Assembly: GCF_000688455.1 (NCBI RefSeq)
Contig: NZ_JIAL01000001.1
Span: 899,001-963,000 of the forward strand
Origin: Pseudacidobacterium ailaaui
GTDB taxonomy: Bacteria > Acidobacteriota > Terriglobia > Terriglobales > Acidobacteriaceae
Length of the DNA stretch: 64,000 nt
Direction of reading: 5' to 3'
The notes below the pieces were generated by a model that searched no databases, was not told the origin of the DNA, and saw nothing but the letters and a program-made list of their open reading frames with translations. This document shows, piece after piece, positions 24,998 to 33,001 of the stretch. The first letter of the stretch is position 1; each line of letters opens with the position of its first letter. A program made the position numbers and the translations under genes.

Positions 24998-25336
24998 TCA
25001 TCCCTGTGTATAGCCCCGGCGATATCCGCGCATGTAGGCCTCGCGATACTCAGACTGATACTGCCAGAAGGGTCCTCCCAGCTGCGGACTGTACCCGGGT
25101 GTATTGGCATAGCGTTCGCTGTAGGTCGGGCGAAAGCTGTGCCCTTCCAGACGATCGCGCTCCCCATTCCGCATTCCATCGGCAAAGCCATTCTGCCGCG
25201 CCACCTGGACGATCGGCGGAAGATAGGCCGCGGCTGGCGGAGGGGGCGGAGCCACATAGTAAGCGGGGCGATTTTCGCATCCGGCCAGCAGGGCAAGCGC
25301 GGCCAGGAGCAAAAGTCCGGCAGTGCTGAATCTCAT
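24998..25336 (-). CDS. Small lipoprotein of unknown function
   Basis: This 112-residue protein has a clear lipoprotein signal (MRFSTAGLLLLAALALLAGC, lipobox LAGC, acylated Cys20). A Pro-rich linker (YVAPPPPPAAAYLPP) follows, then a short charged and Tyr-rich domain. Two similar segments, NGFADGMRNGERDR and EAYMRGYRRGYTQG, suggest a small repeat. It would be anchored to the inner or outer membrane. A PadR-like or other regulator is absent; its neighbours are the AIM24 gene and the mutase gene on the same strand. I do not recognise the family. Confidence 0.75.
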   Translation of the reverse strand: MRFSTAGLLLLAALALLAGCENRPAYYVAPPPPPAAAYLPPIVQVARQNGFADGMRNGERDRLEGHSFRPTYSERYANTPGYSPQLGGPFWQYQSEYREAYMRGYRRGYTQG

Positions 25337-25529
25337 CGGTCTACCTCCGTGTCACATTGGCATGAACAGCACACAGAGGGGAAAAGTTTTCGGAGTCTTT
25401 TTCGCAGAAGCTGGGTTTGAAACTGGCTGGATTGAAACCAGGATTGTCCACTGCGGCAGGAAGAGCGCCTGCACATCTCCGCAGAGGGGCCTTGATGCCC
25501 AGTCGGCTGTGAAACCGCGCGATGCGGGC
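25337..25529. other. 193-base intergenic segment between mutase and lipoprotein genes
   Basis: This segment lies downstream of the mutase and upstream of the lipoprotein gene on the same strand. It contains GGTAGACC-like ribosome-site sequence close to the lipoprotein start and no strong terminator. I see no gene in it. Confidence 0.3.
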
Positions 25530-27098
25530 TTAAACCACAACGCTTTCCTGGTACTCGCCAAACACTTCTCGCATGGCCCCGGCAATCTCTCCTACGGTGG
25601 CGTAACTTTCCACCGCTTCGAGAATCGCTGGCATCAGGTTTTCTCCACTACGGGCGTGCTCCTTGACGCGCTCAAGGGCGGACTGCCAGCGGCCCCGGTC
25701 CCTTCGCATCCGCAAAGCTCGGACGCGCTCCACCTGCCTGCGCTCCAGCGCTTCATCCACGCGCTGCACCGGCACCGGAGGCTCCTCCTCACGGGTAAAC
25801 CGGTTCACGCCAACAACCACCGTCTCGCCCTGGTCTACAGCGCGCTGGTACTCATAGGCTGCGTTCTGGATCTCCTGCTGTACCCATCCCTGCTCGATCG
25901 CCGGCAGCATCCCTCCTCGCGCTTCAATGCGGTTGAGATAGGCCTTGACCTGCTGCTCCATCTCATAGGTCAGCGTTTCGATACAGAAAGATCCGGCGCA
26001 GGGGTCCACGGTCTGCGCCACGCCAGATTCACAGGCGAGTACCTGCTGGGTGCGCAGGGCAATGCGCGCGGCCTCTTCGGTGGGCAGAGCAAGGGCCTCG
26101 TCATATCCATTGGTGTGCAGCGACTGCGTCCCTCCCAGTACGGCAGAAAGGGCTTGGATGGCCACCCGGACAATGTTGTTCTCTGGCTGCTGCGCTGTTA
26201 GCGTAGATCCCGCCGTCTGCGTATGAAAACGCAGCATCCAGGAGCGGGGATTTCTGGCCCCGAAGCGGTCCCGCATGATATAGGCCCAAACGCGACGGGC
26301 GCAGCGGAACTTTGCCACTTCACGCAGAAAATCATGATGTGCATTGAAAAAGAAAGACAACCGCGGAGCAAACCGGTCTACATCCAGGCCGGCATCGATG
26401 GCAGCCTGCACATAGGTCATGCCGTTGGCCAAAGTAAAGGCGACCTCCTGTGCTGCCGTGCATCCGGCCTCGCGCATGTGATATCCGGAAATCGAGATGG
26501 TGTTCCACTCCGGCACTTCCTCCTGGGCCCAGGCAAACATGTCGGTAATGATGCGCATGGCGTGGCGGATGGGATAAATATAGGTCCCGCGTGCAATGTA
26601 TTCCTTCAGAATGTCGTTCTGCACAGTGCCGGAAAGCTTTCTGACATCCATGCCGTTGCGCCGGGCCACGGCAACATACAGGGCCAGCAGAATGCAGGCC
26701 GTAGCATTGATGGTCATCGAGGTCGAAATCCTGTCCAGCCGGATGCCGTCAAAGAGCCGCTCCATGTCCTCGATCGAGTCAATCGCTACACCCACTTTGC
26801 CGACCTCGCCCAGGGACATCGGATCATCGGAGTCATAGCCAATCTGCGTGGGCAGGTCAAACGCCACCGAGAGCCCGGCGGTGCCCTGTTCCAGAAGAAA
26901 TTTGTAGCGTCGGTTGCTCTCTTCGGCATCTCCCATGCCTGCGTACTGCCGCATGGTCCACAGCCGCCCTCGGTACATGGTCGGCTGGATGCCCCGCGTA
27001 AACGGGAACTCGCCCGGAAATCCCAGGTCACGGACAGGATCAAAGCCAATGGCTACAAGGTCTTCGCGTGTGTAAACGGGTTTCGTGCTGTCAGACAT
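25530..27098 (-). CDS. Methylmalonyl-CoA mutase-family large subunit, without B12-binding domain
   Basis: This 522-residue TIM-barrel subunit shows the substrate-channel segment [15 protein letters not shown], with the Tyr that marks methylmalonyl-CoA mutase rather than isobutyryl-CoA mutase. Also present are [35 protein letters not shown] and [18 protein letters not shown], and [20 protein letters not shown] near the end of the barrel. An Arg follows KEYIA as in methylmalonyl-CoA mutase, but the usual 'PPEPS' after it is replaced by 'PIRHA'. The cobalamin-binding domain is missing, so a separate small subunit must exist; neither it nor a MeaB-type chaperone is in the window. The exact acyl-CoA substrate is uncertain. 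It is divergent from the PHP gene. Confidence 0.88.
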   Translation of the reverse strand: MSDSTKPVYTREDLVAIGFDPVRDLGFPGEFPFTRGIQPTMYRGRLWTMRQYAGMGDAEESNRRYKFLLEQGTAGLSVAFDLPTQIGYDSDDPMSLGEVGKVGVAIDSIEDMERLFDGIRLDRISTSMTINATACILLALYVAVARRNGMDVRKLSGTVQNDILKEYIARGTYIYPIRHAMRIITDMFAWAQEEVPEWNTISISGYHMREAGCTAAQEVAFTLANGMTYVQAAIDAGLDVDRFAPRLSFFFNAHHDFLREVAKFRCARRVWAYIMRDRFGARNPRSWMLRFHTQTAGSTLTAQQPENNIVRVAIQALSAVLGGTQSLHTNGYDEALALPTEEAARIALRTQQVLACESGVAQTVDPCAGSFCIETLTYEMEQQVKAYLNRIEARGGMLPAIEQGWVQQEIQNAAYEYQRAVDQGETVVVGVNRFTREEEPPVPVQRVDEALERRQVERVRALRMRRDRGRWQSALERVKEHARSGENLMPAILEAVESYATVGEIAGAMREVFGEYQESVVV

Positions 27099-27229
27099 GG
27101 TGAACAGAGGAGGATAGCAGAGCGGTTACGGAAATGGTGCCTGGTTACTGATATTGTTGGTCCTTTTTCTTCCCCGTAATGCCGCATTCATGGTGCAGAC
27201 CGGATACTGGCCGCAGCAAGGAGAAGCGT

Positions 27230-28390
27230 ATGACGGAGCTGCGGCGTATCTCGTACTTGTGGAAAGACCCCAACGTGGCCCAAGGCTATTCCACCGGAGT
27301 TTCACTGCACAGCCATACCAACCAATCCAAAGAAACACTCGATTTTCTGGCCAACCTGGGAGCACAGTACGGGTGGATGCGTCCTCTTCTGCGCGCCGGC
27401 GAACGGCGCTCCCGCAAGCACAATGTCTCTGTCAATTATGCGGCGGCATACTGGACGCCTCCTTTGACCCCGCGGCTGGCCTTTGAACTGGAAAACCGGC
27501 AGATTGAGAAGCTCGGCCTGATGCCGCTGGTCTCGCTCACCGACCATGACACCATCAGCGCCCCAATGCTGCTGCGCACCATTGCCTCTGCACGGCACAT
27601 TCCGGTTTCTGTGGAATGGAGCGCCCCAATTGGCGGAGACCAGTCGTTTCATCTCGGCATCCACAACCTGCCCAGCGATTCCGGCGCCTCGTGGATGAAG
27701 ATCTTTGAAGAGTACACGGCAAACCCGGATGAAAAAAAGCTGACCGAGATCCTGGCCGCCCTGCACAGCCTGCCCAACGTGCTGATTGTCTTCAATCATC
27801 CTATGTGGGACCTTTATCTGATTGGCGAGGCCCGGCACCAACTGCGCGTGCAGGAGTTTATGGAAGCCAACCACGAGTTCATCCATGCACTCGAACTCAA
27901 CGGGCTGCGCCACTGGCAGGAAAACCGTGCGGTGAAGAAAATGGCGCAGCAGTGGCGCAAGCTGCTCATCTCAGGTGGTGACCGCCACGGAACAGAGCCT
28001 AATGCAAATGTGAACCTGTCGCATGCGGCAACCTTCACCGACTTTGTCCATGAGGTGCGCTACGAGGGACGCAGCCACGTGCTGTTCATGCCGCAGTATG
28101 CACAACCCTGGAAACACCGCATCCTGGAATCCACACTCGATGCCATTCGTGATTACCCAGAATTCCCACAAGGATCACGCCGCTGGGACGAGCGGGTCTT
28201 CCACCCCGACTGCAACGGGGTCGTTCGTCCGCTGCGTGAACTATGGCCAGGCGGAGAAGCACCCTCCTATCTGGGCATGGCCATCAAGGCCGTGCGCCTG
28301 ATGGGCAGCCGTCCCGTCGCCGGAGGGTTGCGCATGGCATGGAACGAGTCCCGCGAACTGAAATTTGCCCTGGGGGAAGAAGTCGTTTAG
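27230..28390 (+). CDS. PHP-superfamily-like metal-dependent protein
   Basis: The ATG at 27230 follows AAGGAG with six-base spacing and gives 386 residues; an upstream frame at 27179 lacks such a site. Metal-binding motifs characteristic of the PHP fold are visible in order: SLHSHT (His27, His29), SLTDHDT (Asp105, His106), VFNHPMWD and SGGDRHGTEPN. PHP proteins include histidinol-phosphate phosphatase, trinucleotide phosphoesterases and the DNA polymerase III exonuclease domain; this one has extra C-terminal sequence and no recognised partner domain. There is no signal peptide, so it is cytoplasmic. A phosphoesterase activity is inferred, not shown. Confidence 0.75.
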   Translation: MTELRRISYLWKDPNVAQGYSTGVSLHSHTNQSKETLDFLANLGAQYGWMRPLLRAGERRSRKHNVSVNYAAAYWTPPLTPRLAFELENRQIEKLGLMPLVSLTDHDTISAPMLLRTIASARHIPVSVEWSAPIGGDQSFHLGIHNLPSDSGASWMKIFEEYTANPDEKKLTEILAALHSLPNVLIVFNHPMWDLYLIGEARHQLRVQEFMEANHEFIHALELNGLRHWQENRAVKKMAQQWRKLLISGGDRHGTEPNANVNLSHAATFTDFVHEVRYEGRSHVLFMPQYAQPWKHRILESTLDAIRDYPEFPQGSRRWDERVFHPDCNGVVRPLRELWPGGEAPSYLGMAIKAVRLMGSRPVAGGLRMAWNESRELKFALGEEVV

Positions 28391-28397
28391 CGGACGC

Positions 28398-28428
28398 GGT
28401 GGCCTGGCACATCTGGCACAGGGCCACC
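28398..28428. other. Hairpin in the convergent gap between PHP and lpxA genes
   Basis: GGTGGCC (28398-28404) and GGCCACC (28422-28428) form a 7-bp stem. The loop holds two copies of TGGCACA. No T-tract follows, so a terminator role is only possible. Confidence 0.3.
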
Positions 28429-28442
28429 GACGACCCGCCGGA

Positions 28443-29219
28443 CTACTTCACCACACCGCGCCCGGAGGACTCGATAAACTCGATCAGATAGGCCACATCT
28501 TCCGTGGCCACGCCTTCACTTTTCAGCTTTTCGAGTGCCTGCGTGGTGTTCATCTTTCCCGCCAGCAGATAGCGATAGGCATGTTGCAGCGCGCGCAGCC
28601 GCTCACGGTCAAACCCCCGTCGCTCCAGGCCCACTTTATTCAGCCCATAGGCATGGGTCTCGCGCTTGGCTGAGGTAAGAGAAAACGGAAGGACGTCCTG
28701 CACCACCGTGGTGCCTCCACCCGTGTAGGCATATTTGCCGATACGGCAGAACTGGTGCACCTGGTTAAGAGCGCCCACGGTGGCATAATCCTCAACAATC
28801 ACATGACCAGCCAGCGTTGCCGCATTGGCAAGAATGCAATGGCTGCCAATCACGCTGTCGTGGCCGATGTGCGAGTAGGCCATAATCAGGCAATGACTGC
28901 CGATCTGTGTCGTTCCGCCGCCACCTGCCGTGCCGCGAGAGATGGTCACGCACTCCCGCACCACATTGTCATCGCCCATCACGACGCCGGTCGGCTCCCC
29001 TTTGTACTTCAGGTCCTGCGGGGCCACGCCCACACAGGCAAAGGGATAGAACCGGTTCCGTGCACCAGCGCGCAGATGGCCGTCGAGCACTACATGCGAG
29101 ACCAGCTCGCACTCCTCTCCCAGCACCACGTCTGGGCCGATGGTGCAATAAGGGCCGACGGTGCAGGACTCCGGTATGACCGCCCCAGGGGAAATGATCG
29201 CTGTAGGATGGATGCTCAC
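28443..29219 (-). CDS. lpxA: Acyl-ACP:UDP-N-acetylglucosamine O-acyltransferase
   Basis: The GTG at 29219 gives 258 residues, close to the usual 262, and overlaps the fabZ stop by 4 bases (GTGA). The protein is a left-handed beta-helix of hexapeptide repeats (IHPTAIISPGAVIPESCTVG and similar) followed by a C-terminal helical part. The catalytic His lies in AYSHIGHDSVIGSH, and the conserved ATLAGHVIVED and QVHQFCRIGKYAYTGGG segments follow. It catalyses the first step of lipid A synthesis. The fabZ-lpxA pair is an old Gram-negative arrangement; lpxB and lpxD are not here. Confidence 0.95.
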   Translation of the reverse strand: MSIHPTAIISPGAVIPESCTVGPYCTIGPDVVLGEECELVSHVVLDGHLRAGARNRFYPFACVGVAPQDLKYKGEPTGVVMGDDNVVRECVTISRGTAGGGGTTQIGSHCLIMAYSHIGHDSVIGSHCILANAATLAGHVIVEDYATVGALNQVHQFCRIGKYAYTGGGTTVVQDVLPFSLTSAKRETHAYGLNKVGLERRGFDRERLRALQHAYRYLLAGKMNTTQALEKLKSEGVATEDVAYLIEFIESSGRGVVK

Positions 29220-29737
29220 TCTTCTGCCACCGCAGTCAGTGCCGGGGCCTCGCTCTGCGCTTCCTGCCTGCGCCGCGGGACAAGCTGGCACATGATGATC
29301 GCTTCACAGGCAAGCTTTCCGTCCACCATCACCAGTCCCTCCATGCGGACCGCGCGCGTCTTCCACTGCAGAACATTGATCTCGATGCGAAGCTGGTCGC
29401 CGGGGACCACCGGACGACGGAACTTGGCGCGCTCAATCCCGGTAAAGACCATCAGTTTGTTTTCGCGGTCAGGGACCTCAGTGAGCAGCAGTGCGCCTCC
29501 GGCCTGCGCCATGGCCTCGATGACAAGCACGCCCGGCATGATGGGATAACTGGGGAAGTGCCCCTGAAAAAACGGTTCATTGATGGTGACATTTTTGATG
29601 GCGACGATGCGCTTCCTGCGCTCCATCTCAACGACACGGTCAATCAGCAAAAAGGGGTAGCGATGGGGCAGAATCGCCATGATGTCCGTAATTTCCAGCA
29701 CCTGGCGCGCCTCCGGTGTGTGGGTGTGGTTCTCCAT
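29216..29737 (-). CDS. fabZ: 3-hydroxyacyl-ACP dehydratase FabZ
   Basis: This 173-residue hot-dog-fold enzyme shows ILPHRYPFLLIDRVVEME near the start, the catalytic His60 in NEPFFQGHFPSYPIMPG and the catalytic Glu74 in VLVIEAMAQAGG. It dehydrates 3-hydroxyacyl-ACP in fatty acid elongation and competes with LpxA for the hydroxyacyl-ACP pool, which fits its coupling to lpxA through a 4-base overlap. The C-terminal extension (RRRQEAQSEAPALTAVAEE) makes it longer than the usual 150 residues. It is the promoter-proximal gene of the pair. Confidence 0.95.
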   Translation of the reverse strand: MENHTHTPEARQVLEITDIMAILPHRYPFLLIDRVVEMERRKRIVAIKNVTINEPFFQGHFPSYPIMPGVLVIEAMAQAGGALLLTEVPDRENKLMVFTGIERAKFRRPVVPGDQLRIEINVLQWKTRAVRMEGLVMVDGKLACEAIIMCQLVPRRRQEAQSEAPALTAVAEE

Positions 29738-29827
29738 ATCTGCCAGAGGTCATTATACGTTCTGCGAAACAGATGCGGTGCTGTCTTCACTGCTCTTGCG
29801 GCCTGCGCTGAGAATGAAAATTCTGCT

Positions 29828-29865
29828 CAAAAGCACAAGGAGCGGCCTCAGCTCAGGCCGCTCCT
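29828..29865 (-). terminator. Rho-independent terminator after the Spy-like gene
   Basis: A perfect 11-bp stem (AGGAGCGGCCT at 29838-29848, AGGCCGCTCCT at 29855-29865) is followed on the minus strand by TGTGCTTTTG. It lies 9 bases after the stop at 29874. Confidence 0.75.
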
Positions 29866-29873
29866 CGTCTGGC

Positions 29874-30440
29874 TTACTGCGGAGGCTGGGGCGGGGCGCC
29901 CTGTCCGTCCTGAGGAGGCTGCGGAGACGGTCCATCGCCCCTGCGCCCGTCCGGACCGGGACCGAAGCGATGCATGAGGATGCGCCGGTCCTCGGGCTGA
30001 ATCGTCTTCAGCTTCTTCCACTGGTCCGGCGTCAGCACCTTGCGGATCTCCAGTAGCATTCGCGCATTGTTCTTTTCCAGCTCCGCCCGCGCCTGGGCAA
30101 TGGCATCAATCTGCGCCAGGATCTTGCCCTCATCCGGCTGCTCGGCCTCCATCAGAGGCTGCATAATCAGCTCCTGCTTCTGAACCGTCGCGCTCAGATC
30201 GACCAGCTTAAGGCGGTTCTGTTGAAAGATGTCGTCCATCTTCTTTTGCTGGTCGGCCGTCAGGCCAATCTGCTGCGCGATCCGTGGATTGTCCCACCAG
30301 CGCCCATGCAGCATCCTTCCTTCAAAGGCCCTTTCCATCGGTGGAGGCTGCATCAGCGGCCCCTGCGCCTGCGCGCGCGCCCCACAGAAGAGGGCAAACG
30401 ACAGTACCATTGCACCTGCATATTTGCTAATTTCTCGCAT
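29874..30440 (-). CDS. Spy/CpxP/ZraP-like (LTXXQ) periplasmic protein
   Basis: The ATG at 30440 gives 188 residues with a signal peptide (MREISKYAGAMVLSFALFCG). The mature part is helical with the two LTxxQ-type motifs of the family, GLTADQQKKMDDIF and VLTPDQWKKLKTIQ, and a long amphipathic helix between them. His and Met residues occur in the N-terminal part (MERAFEGRMLHGRWW), and the C-terminus is Gly/Pro/Gln-rich. Relatives include the chaperone Spy, the zinc sensor ZraP and the metal sensor CnrX. It is the last gene of a sigma/membrane-protein/Spy-like cassette and starts inside the preceding gene by 14 bases, so a sensor role for the sigma system is plausible. Confidence 0.85.
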   Translation of the reverse strand: MREISKYAGAMVLSFALFCGARAQAQGPLMQPPPMERAFEGRMLHGRWWDNPRIAQQIGLTADQQKKMDDIFQQNRLKLVDLSATVQKQELIMQPLMEAEQPDEGKILAQIDAIAQARAELEKNNARMLLEIRKVLTPDQWKKLKTIQPEDRRILMHRFGPGPDGRRGDGPSPQPPQDGQGAPPQPPQ

Positions 30441-30891
30441 TGTTCTTCTCCCGTTGTCCTGTTGCACTCTGATCACTTCCATACAGCGAATCCAACTCTG
30501 CCAGCGGACGCATCGCGTCCGGCACCGCCTCAGAAACCTCGTCGGCCACCTGGTCCAGCAACTCGGCATCTGCTTCGCGCTGCTTTAATGCCTGCTGTTG
30601 CTCTGCCATGCGTGCCATTTGCGCATGATGGCGGTAATGGCCTGCGGCCGGTAACAGCACCGCCACTCCAGCCAGAGCGGCAAAGGCCCATTCCAGCATG
30701 ATCCGTCGCTGCGCTGAACGCCTGCGCCGCGCGGCCTGCTCAAGCTGTATCAGCGTAGGCCGGGGGCCTTCCTGCTCGGCAATGTGCCATACCGCTGCCC
30801 GAAACTGCCGGATGGCATAGGCCATGTTCTCCAGGTCGCGCCGCGTTGCCGCATCGCTTTCCATCTGACGGATTGCCCGATTGCCTCTCAT
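30427..30891 (-). CDS. Single-pass membrane protein, likely anti-sigma partner
   Basis: The ATG at 30891 overlaps the sigma stop (ATGA) and gives 154 residues. A charged cytoplasmic N-terminal part of about 70 residues (RDLENMAYAIRQFRAAVWHI and RRRRSAQRR) precedes one membrane helix (LEWAFAALAGVAVLLPAAGH), then a helical periplasmic part ending PLAELDSLYGSDQSATGQRE. No zinc motif is present. Position and topology fit an anti-sigma factor for the adjacent ECF sigma, but there is no family match I can name. It overlaps the Spy-like gene by 14 bases. Confidence 0.7.
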   Translation of the reverse strand: MRGNRAIRQMESDAATRRDLENMAYAIRQFRAAVWHIAEQEGPRPTLIQLEQAARRRRSAQRRIMLEWAFAALAGVAVLLPAAGHYRHHAQMARMAEQQQALKQREADAELLDQVADEVSEAVPDAMRPLAELDSLYGSDQSATGQREKNNARN

Positions 30892-31466
30892 GCCATGCCT
30901 CCTGCCTTTGCCCTTACTGCTGCCAGCGCCCGGTACAGATGCGTCTTGACCGTGCTCTGGTTCATCCCCGTAACTTCTGCAATCTCTTTCAGTTCCATTT
31001 CCTCTACAAAGCGCAGCACAAAAACGCTGCGCTGTTTGGCGGGCAGCCGGTCGACTGCGTCCCATACCGCCCGGACCTGTGCCCGCGCGGTAAGGCTCTC
31101 CTCTGGAGAGCTGCGCTCATCCGGCAGCCAGTCACTGACGTCCATAGGGTCCAGGGCCGATTCTCGCGTCCTGGTCCAGAACCGCATCTTCCGGCTGCGC
31201 AGGTGGTCACGCAACAAGTTGGTGGCAATCTTCATCAGCCAGGTACTCAGGCTGCAATCGCCTCTGAAGCGATCCCGTGCCATGTAGGCGCGAAGAAAGC
31301 AGTCTTGCGTCAGGTTTTCCGCCGTGTCGCGGTCGCGCAGCGAGGCCAGCAGAAACCGAAAGATGCGTGGACGATACAGCCGCACGACCTCGTCGAAGTC
31401 CGCCAGCTCCAGCAGCGCCTGCTCTTCGGTCACCGGCGCCATCTCTGTCACAGCGATCTGTTCCAT
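30888..31466 (-). CDS. ECF-family RNA polymerase sigma factor
   Basis: The ATG at 31466 gives 192 residues, the usual ECF size; an upstream start at 31511 would add 15 residues. Sigma-2 is seen in FDEVVRLYRPRIFRFLLASL and ENLTQDCFLRAYMARDRFRG, and sigma-4 in LPAKQRSVFVLRFVEEMELK followed by TGMNQSTVKTHLYRALAAVR. It is promoter-proximal in a three-gene cassette with a membrane protein and a Spy/CpxP-like periplasmic protein, and is divergent from rodA. The gene order resembles the CnrYXH type of metal-responsive ECF systems, with the sensor at the distal end; this analogy is inferred. Confidence 0.93.
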   Translation of the reverse strand: MEQIAVTEMAPVTEEQALLELADFDEVVRLYRPRIFRFLLASLRDRDTAENLTQDCFLRAYMARDRFRGDCSLSTWLMKIATNLLRDHLRSRKMRFWTRTRESALDPMDVSDWLPDERSSPEESLTARAQVRAVWDAVDRLPAKQRSVFVLRFVEEMELKEIAEVTGMNQSTVKTHLYRALAAVRAKAGGMA

Positions 31467-31567
31467 GCACAGGAATAGACGGGAGGGGCAGATTGGGAGT
31501 TTACGCACCATCCATGAGCAAGCAGGTCCTGTCCGTGTTGACTTTGCGCGATAATGTTTCCTAGCAG

Positions 31568-32668
31568 ATGCGCCGCTTTCTTTCGTTCCGCGATTTTGAC
31601 TGGACCCTGCTCGGGTTCGTCCTGGTGCTTTCCATCATCAGCATCCTTGAAATCTACAGCGCTACGCTGCACACCAAGTTTGTTGGCTTCCACAAGATGC
31701 AGGTCCTGTGGCTGCTGGGCGGTCTGGCGGCCATGTTTGCGCTCTCCGTCATTGACTACCACCGCCTGCTGGACTGGATCCATTGGATTTATGGCTTTTG
31801 TATCGTCTCCCTGATTGCGGTGCTGGCCGTAGGGACCCGGGTCAACGGCGGAAAACGCTGGATCAAGCTGCCGGGTGGCATCCATTTCCAGCCTTCCGAA
31901 TGGGTCAAGCTGGTACTGATTGTGGCCGCAGCCCGATATTTTTCCAATCTGGCGGGAAAAGAGATTACCTGGACAGACATTTTCAAGGCCCTGGCCCTGG
32001 TCGGGGTGCCCATGTTGCTCGTGCTCAAACAGCCTGACCTGGGGACCGCCCTTACCTATTCTCCGGTGCTGATGATCGGCCTCTTTCTGGGAGGAATTGA
32101 CTGGAAGAAGGCCGGAATCATCATCCTGGTCTGCCTGCTGGGGGCCGGCATCATCTGGAAGAGCGGCAAGGTGTTGAAACCCTATCAGAAGGCTCGTCTC
32201 ACCAGCTTTCTGAACCCGGAAGAAGACCCGCGGGGTTCGGGCTACCAGATTTTGCAGTCAAAGATTGCCGTGGGTGATGGCGGCGTCTTTGGCCGCGGAG
32301 CCACCAAAGGGACGCAGACACAGGGTGACTTCCTGCCCATCCCATACACGGACTTTATTTTTGCCGCCTACTGTGAGGAACACGGGTTTATCGGCGCGAT
32401 TCTCGTCTTGCTGCTATACTTTTTAATATTGATGCGTTTGATTCAAAACGCTCAAACAGCCGCCGACCTGCCGGGTACGTTCATCGTGATGGGCGTAGTG
32501 GCCGTGTTGATCTTCCAGATCGCGGTCAACATCGGTATGGTGATCGGGCTGATGCCGGTTACCGGAATCCCTTTGCCATTAATGAGTTACGGAGGGTCTT
32601 CGGTGCTGTTCACGTTTCTGGCTCTGGGCATGGTGATGAACGTCCGCATGGGCCGCTTCGTGAACTGA
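31568..32668 (+). CDS. rodA: Rod-shape peptidoglycan polymerase RodA (SEDS family)
   Basis: This 366-residue integral membrane protein has about ten predicted helices and SEDS signatures: GGKRWIKLPGGIHFQPSEWV, LKQPDLGTAL with the catalytic-type Asp, EDPRGSGYQILQSKIAVGDG, FIFAAYCEEHGFIG and PVTGIPLPLMSYGGSS. These fit RodA rather than FtsW by length. RodA polymerises lipid II into glycan strands during cell elongation, working with a class B PBP that is not in this window. It is divergent from the ECF sigma gene and lies upstream of the RNase E/G gene with a long leader between. Confidence 0.95.
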   Translation: MRRFLSFRDFDWTLLGFVLVLSIISILEIYSATLHTKFVGFHKMQVLWLLGGLAAMFALSVIDYHRLLDWIHWIYGFCIVSLIAVLAVGTRVNGGKRWIKLPGGIHFQPSEWVKLVLIVAAARYFSNLAGKEITWTDIFKALALVGVPMLLVLKQPDLGTALTYSPVLMIGLFLGGIDWKKAGIIILVCLLGAGIIWKSGKVLKPYQKARLTSFLNPEEDPRGSGYQILQSKIAVGDGGVFGRGATKGTQTQGDFLPIPYTDFIFAAYCEEHGFIGAILVLLLYFLILMRLIQNAQTAADLPGTFIVMGVVAVLIFQIAVNIGMVIGLMPVTGIPLPLMSYGGSSVLFTFLALGMVMNVRMGRFVN

Positions 32669-33001
32669 AAGGCACGAGAGGTTTTTTGTTCCGGTTTGCG
32701 CTCTTTTTGGGCCCAAACCGGGAGGAAAGTTTTCAGGAATTTAATTATTAGCCGGCCTGAGGCGGATCGCCCTGCCGGTCAGGACCAAGGAATGAGCGCG
32801 CTGAGACGGGTAACGGCCCCGCCAAACAGATTGGCTGAAGCGGTCACAAAATCTCTGCGCCCAGATAGCCTTCCCGAAATCAACCAAAATTTTCATGGAC
32901 CACAACGGTCCCCTGGAGTCTGGTGGAATACGGCCATCTCATTGTCATCTCTGGTCTCGTCCGGTTTTCCGGTGTGATCTGCCTCGGCTGAAAGAGGCAG
33001 T
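32669..33001 (+). promoter_or_regulatory. 333-base region upstream of RNase E/G: structured leader
   Basis: No gene is visible. CCGGTTTG at about 32692-32699 and CAAACCGG (32715-32722) form an 8-bp hairpin that may end the rodA transcript. CTGCCTC (32979-32985) pairs with GAGGCAG (32994-33000) in a perfect 7-bp hairpin that ends one base before the ATG and encloses the AGAGG ribosome site. A long leader with a start-proximal hairpin resembles the autoregulated rne leader of Escherichia coli in layout, not in sequence. Confidence 0.45.
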
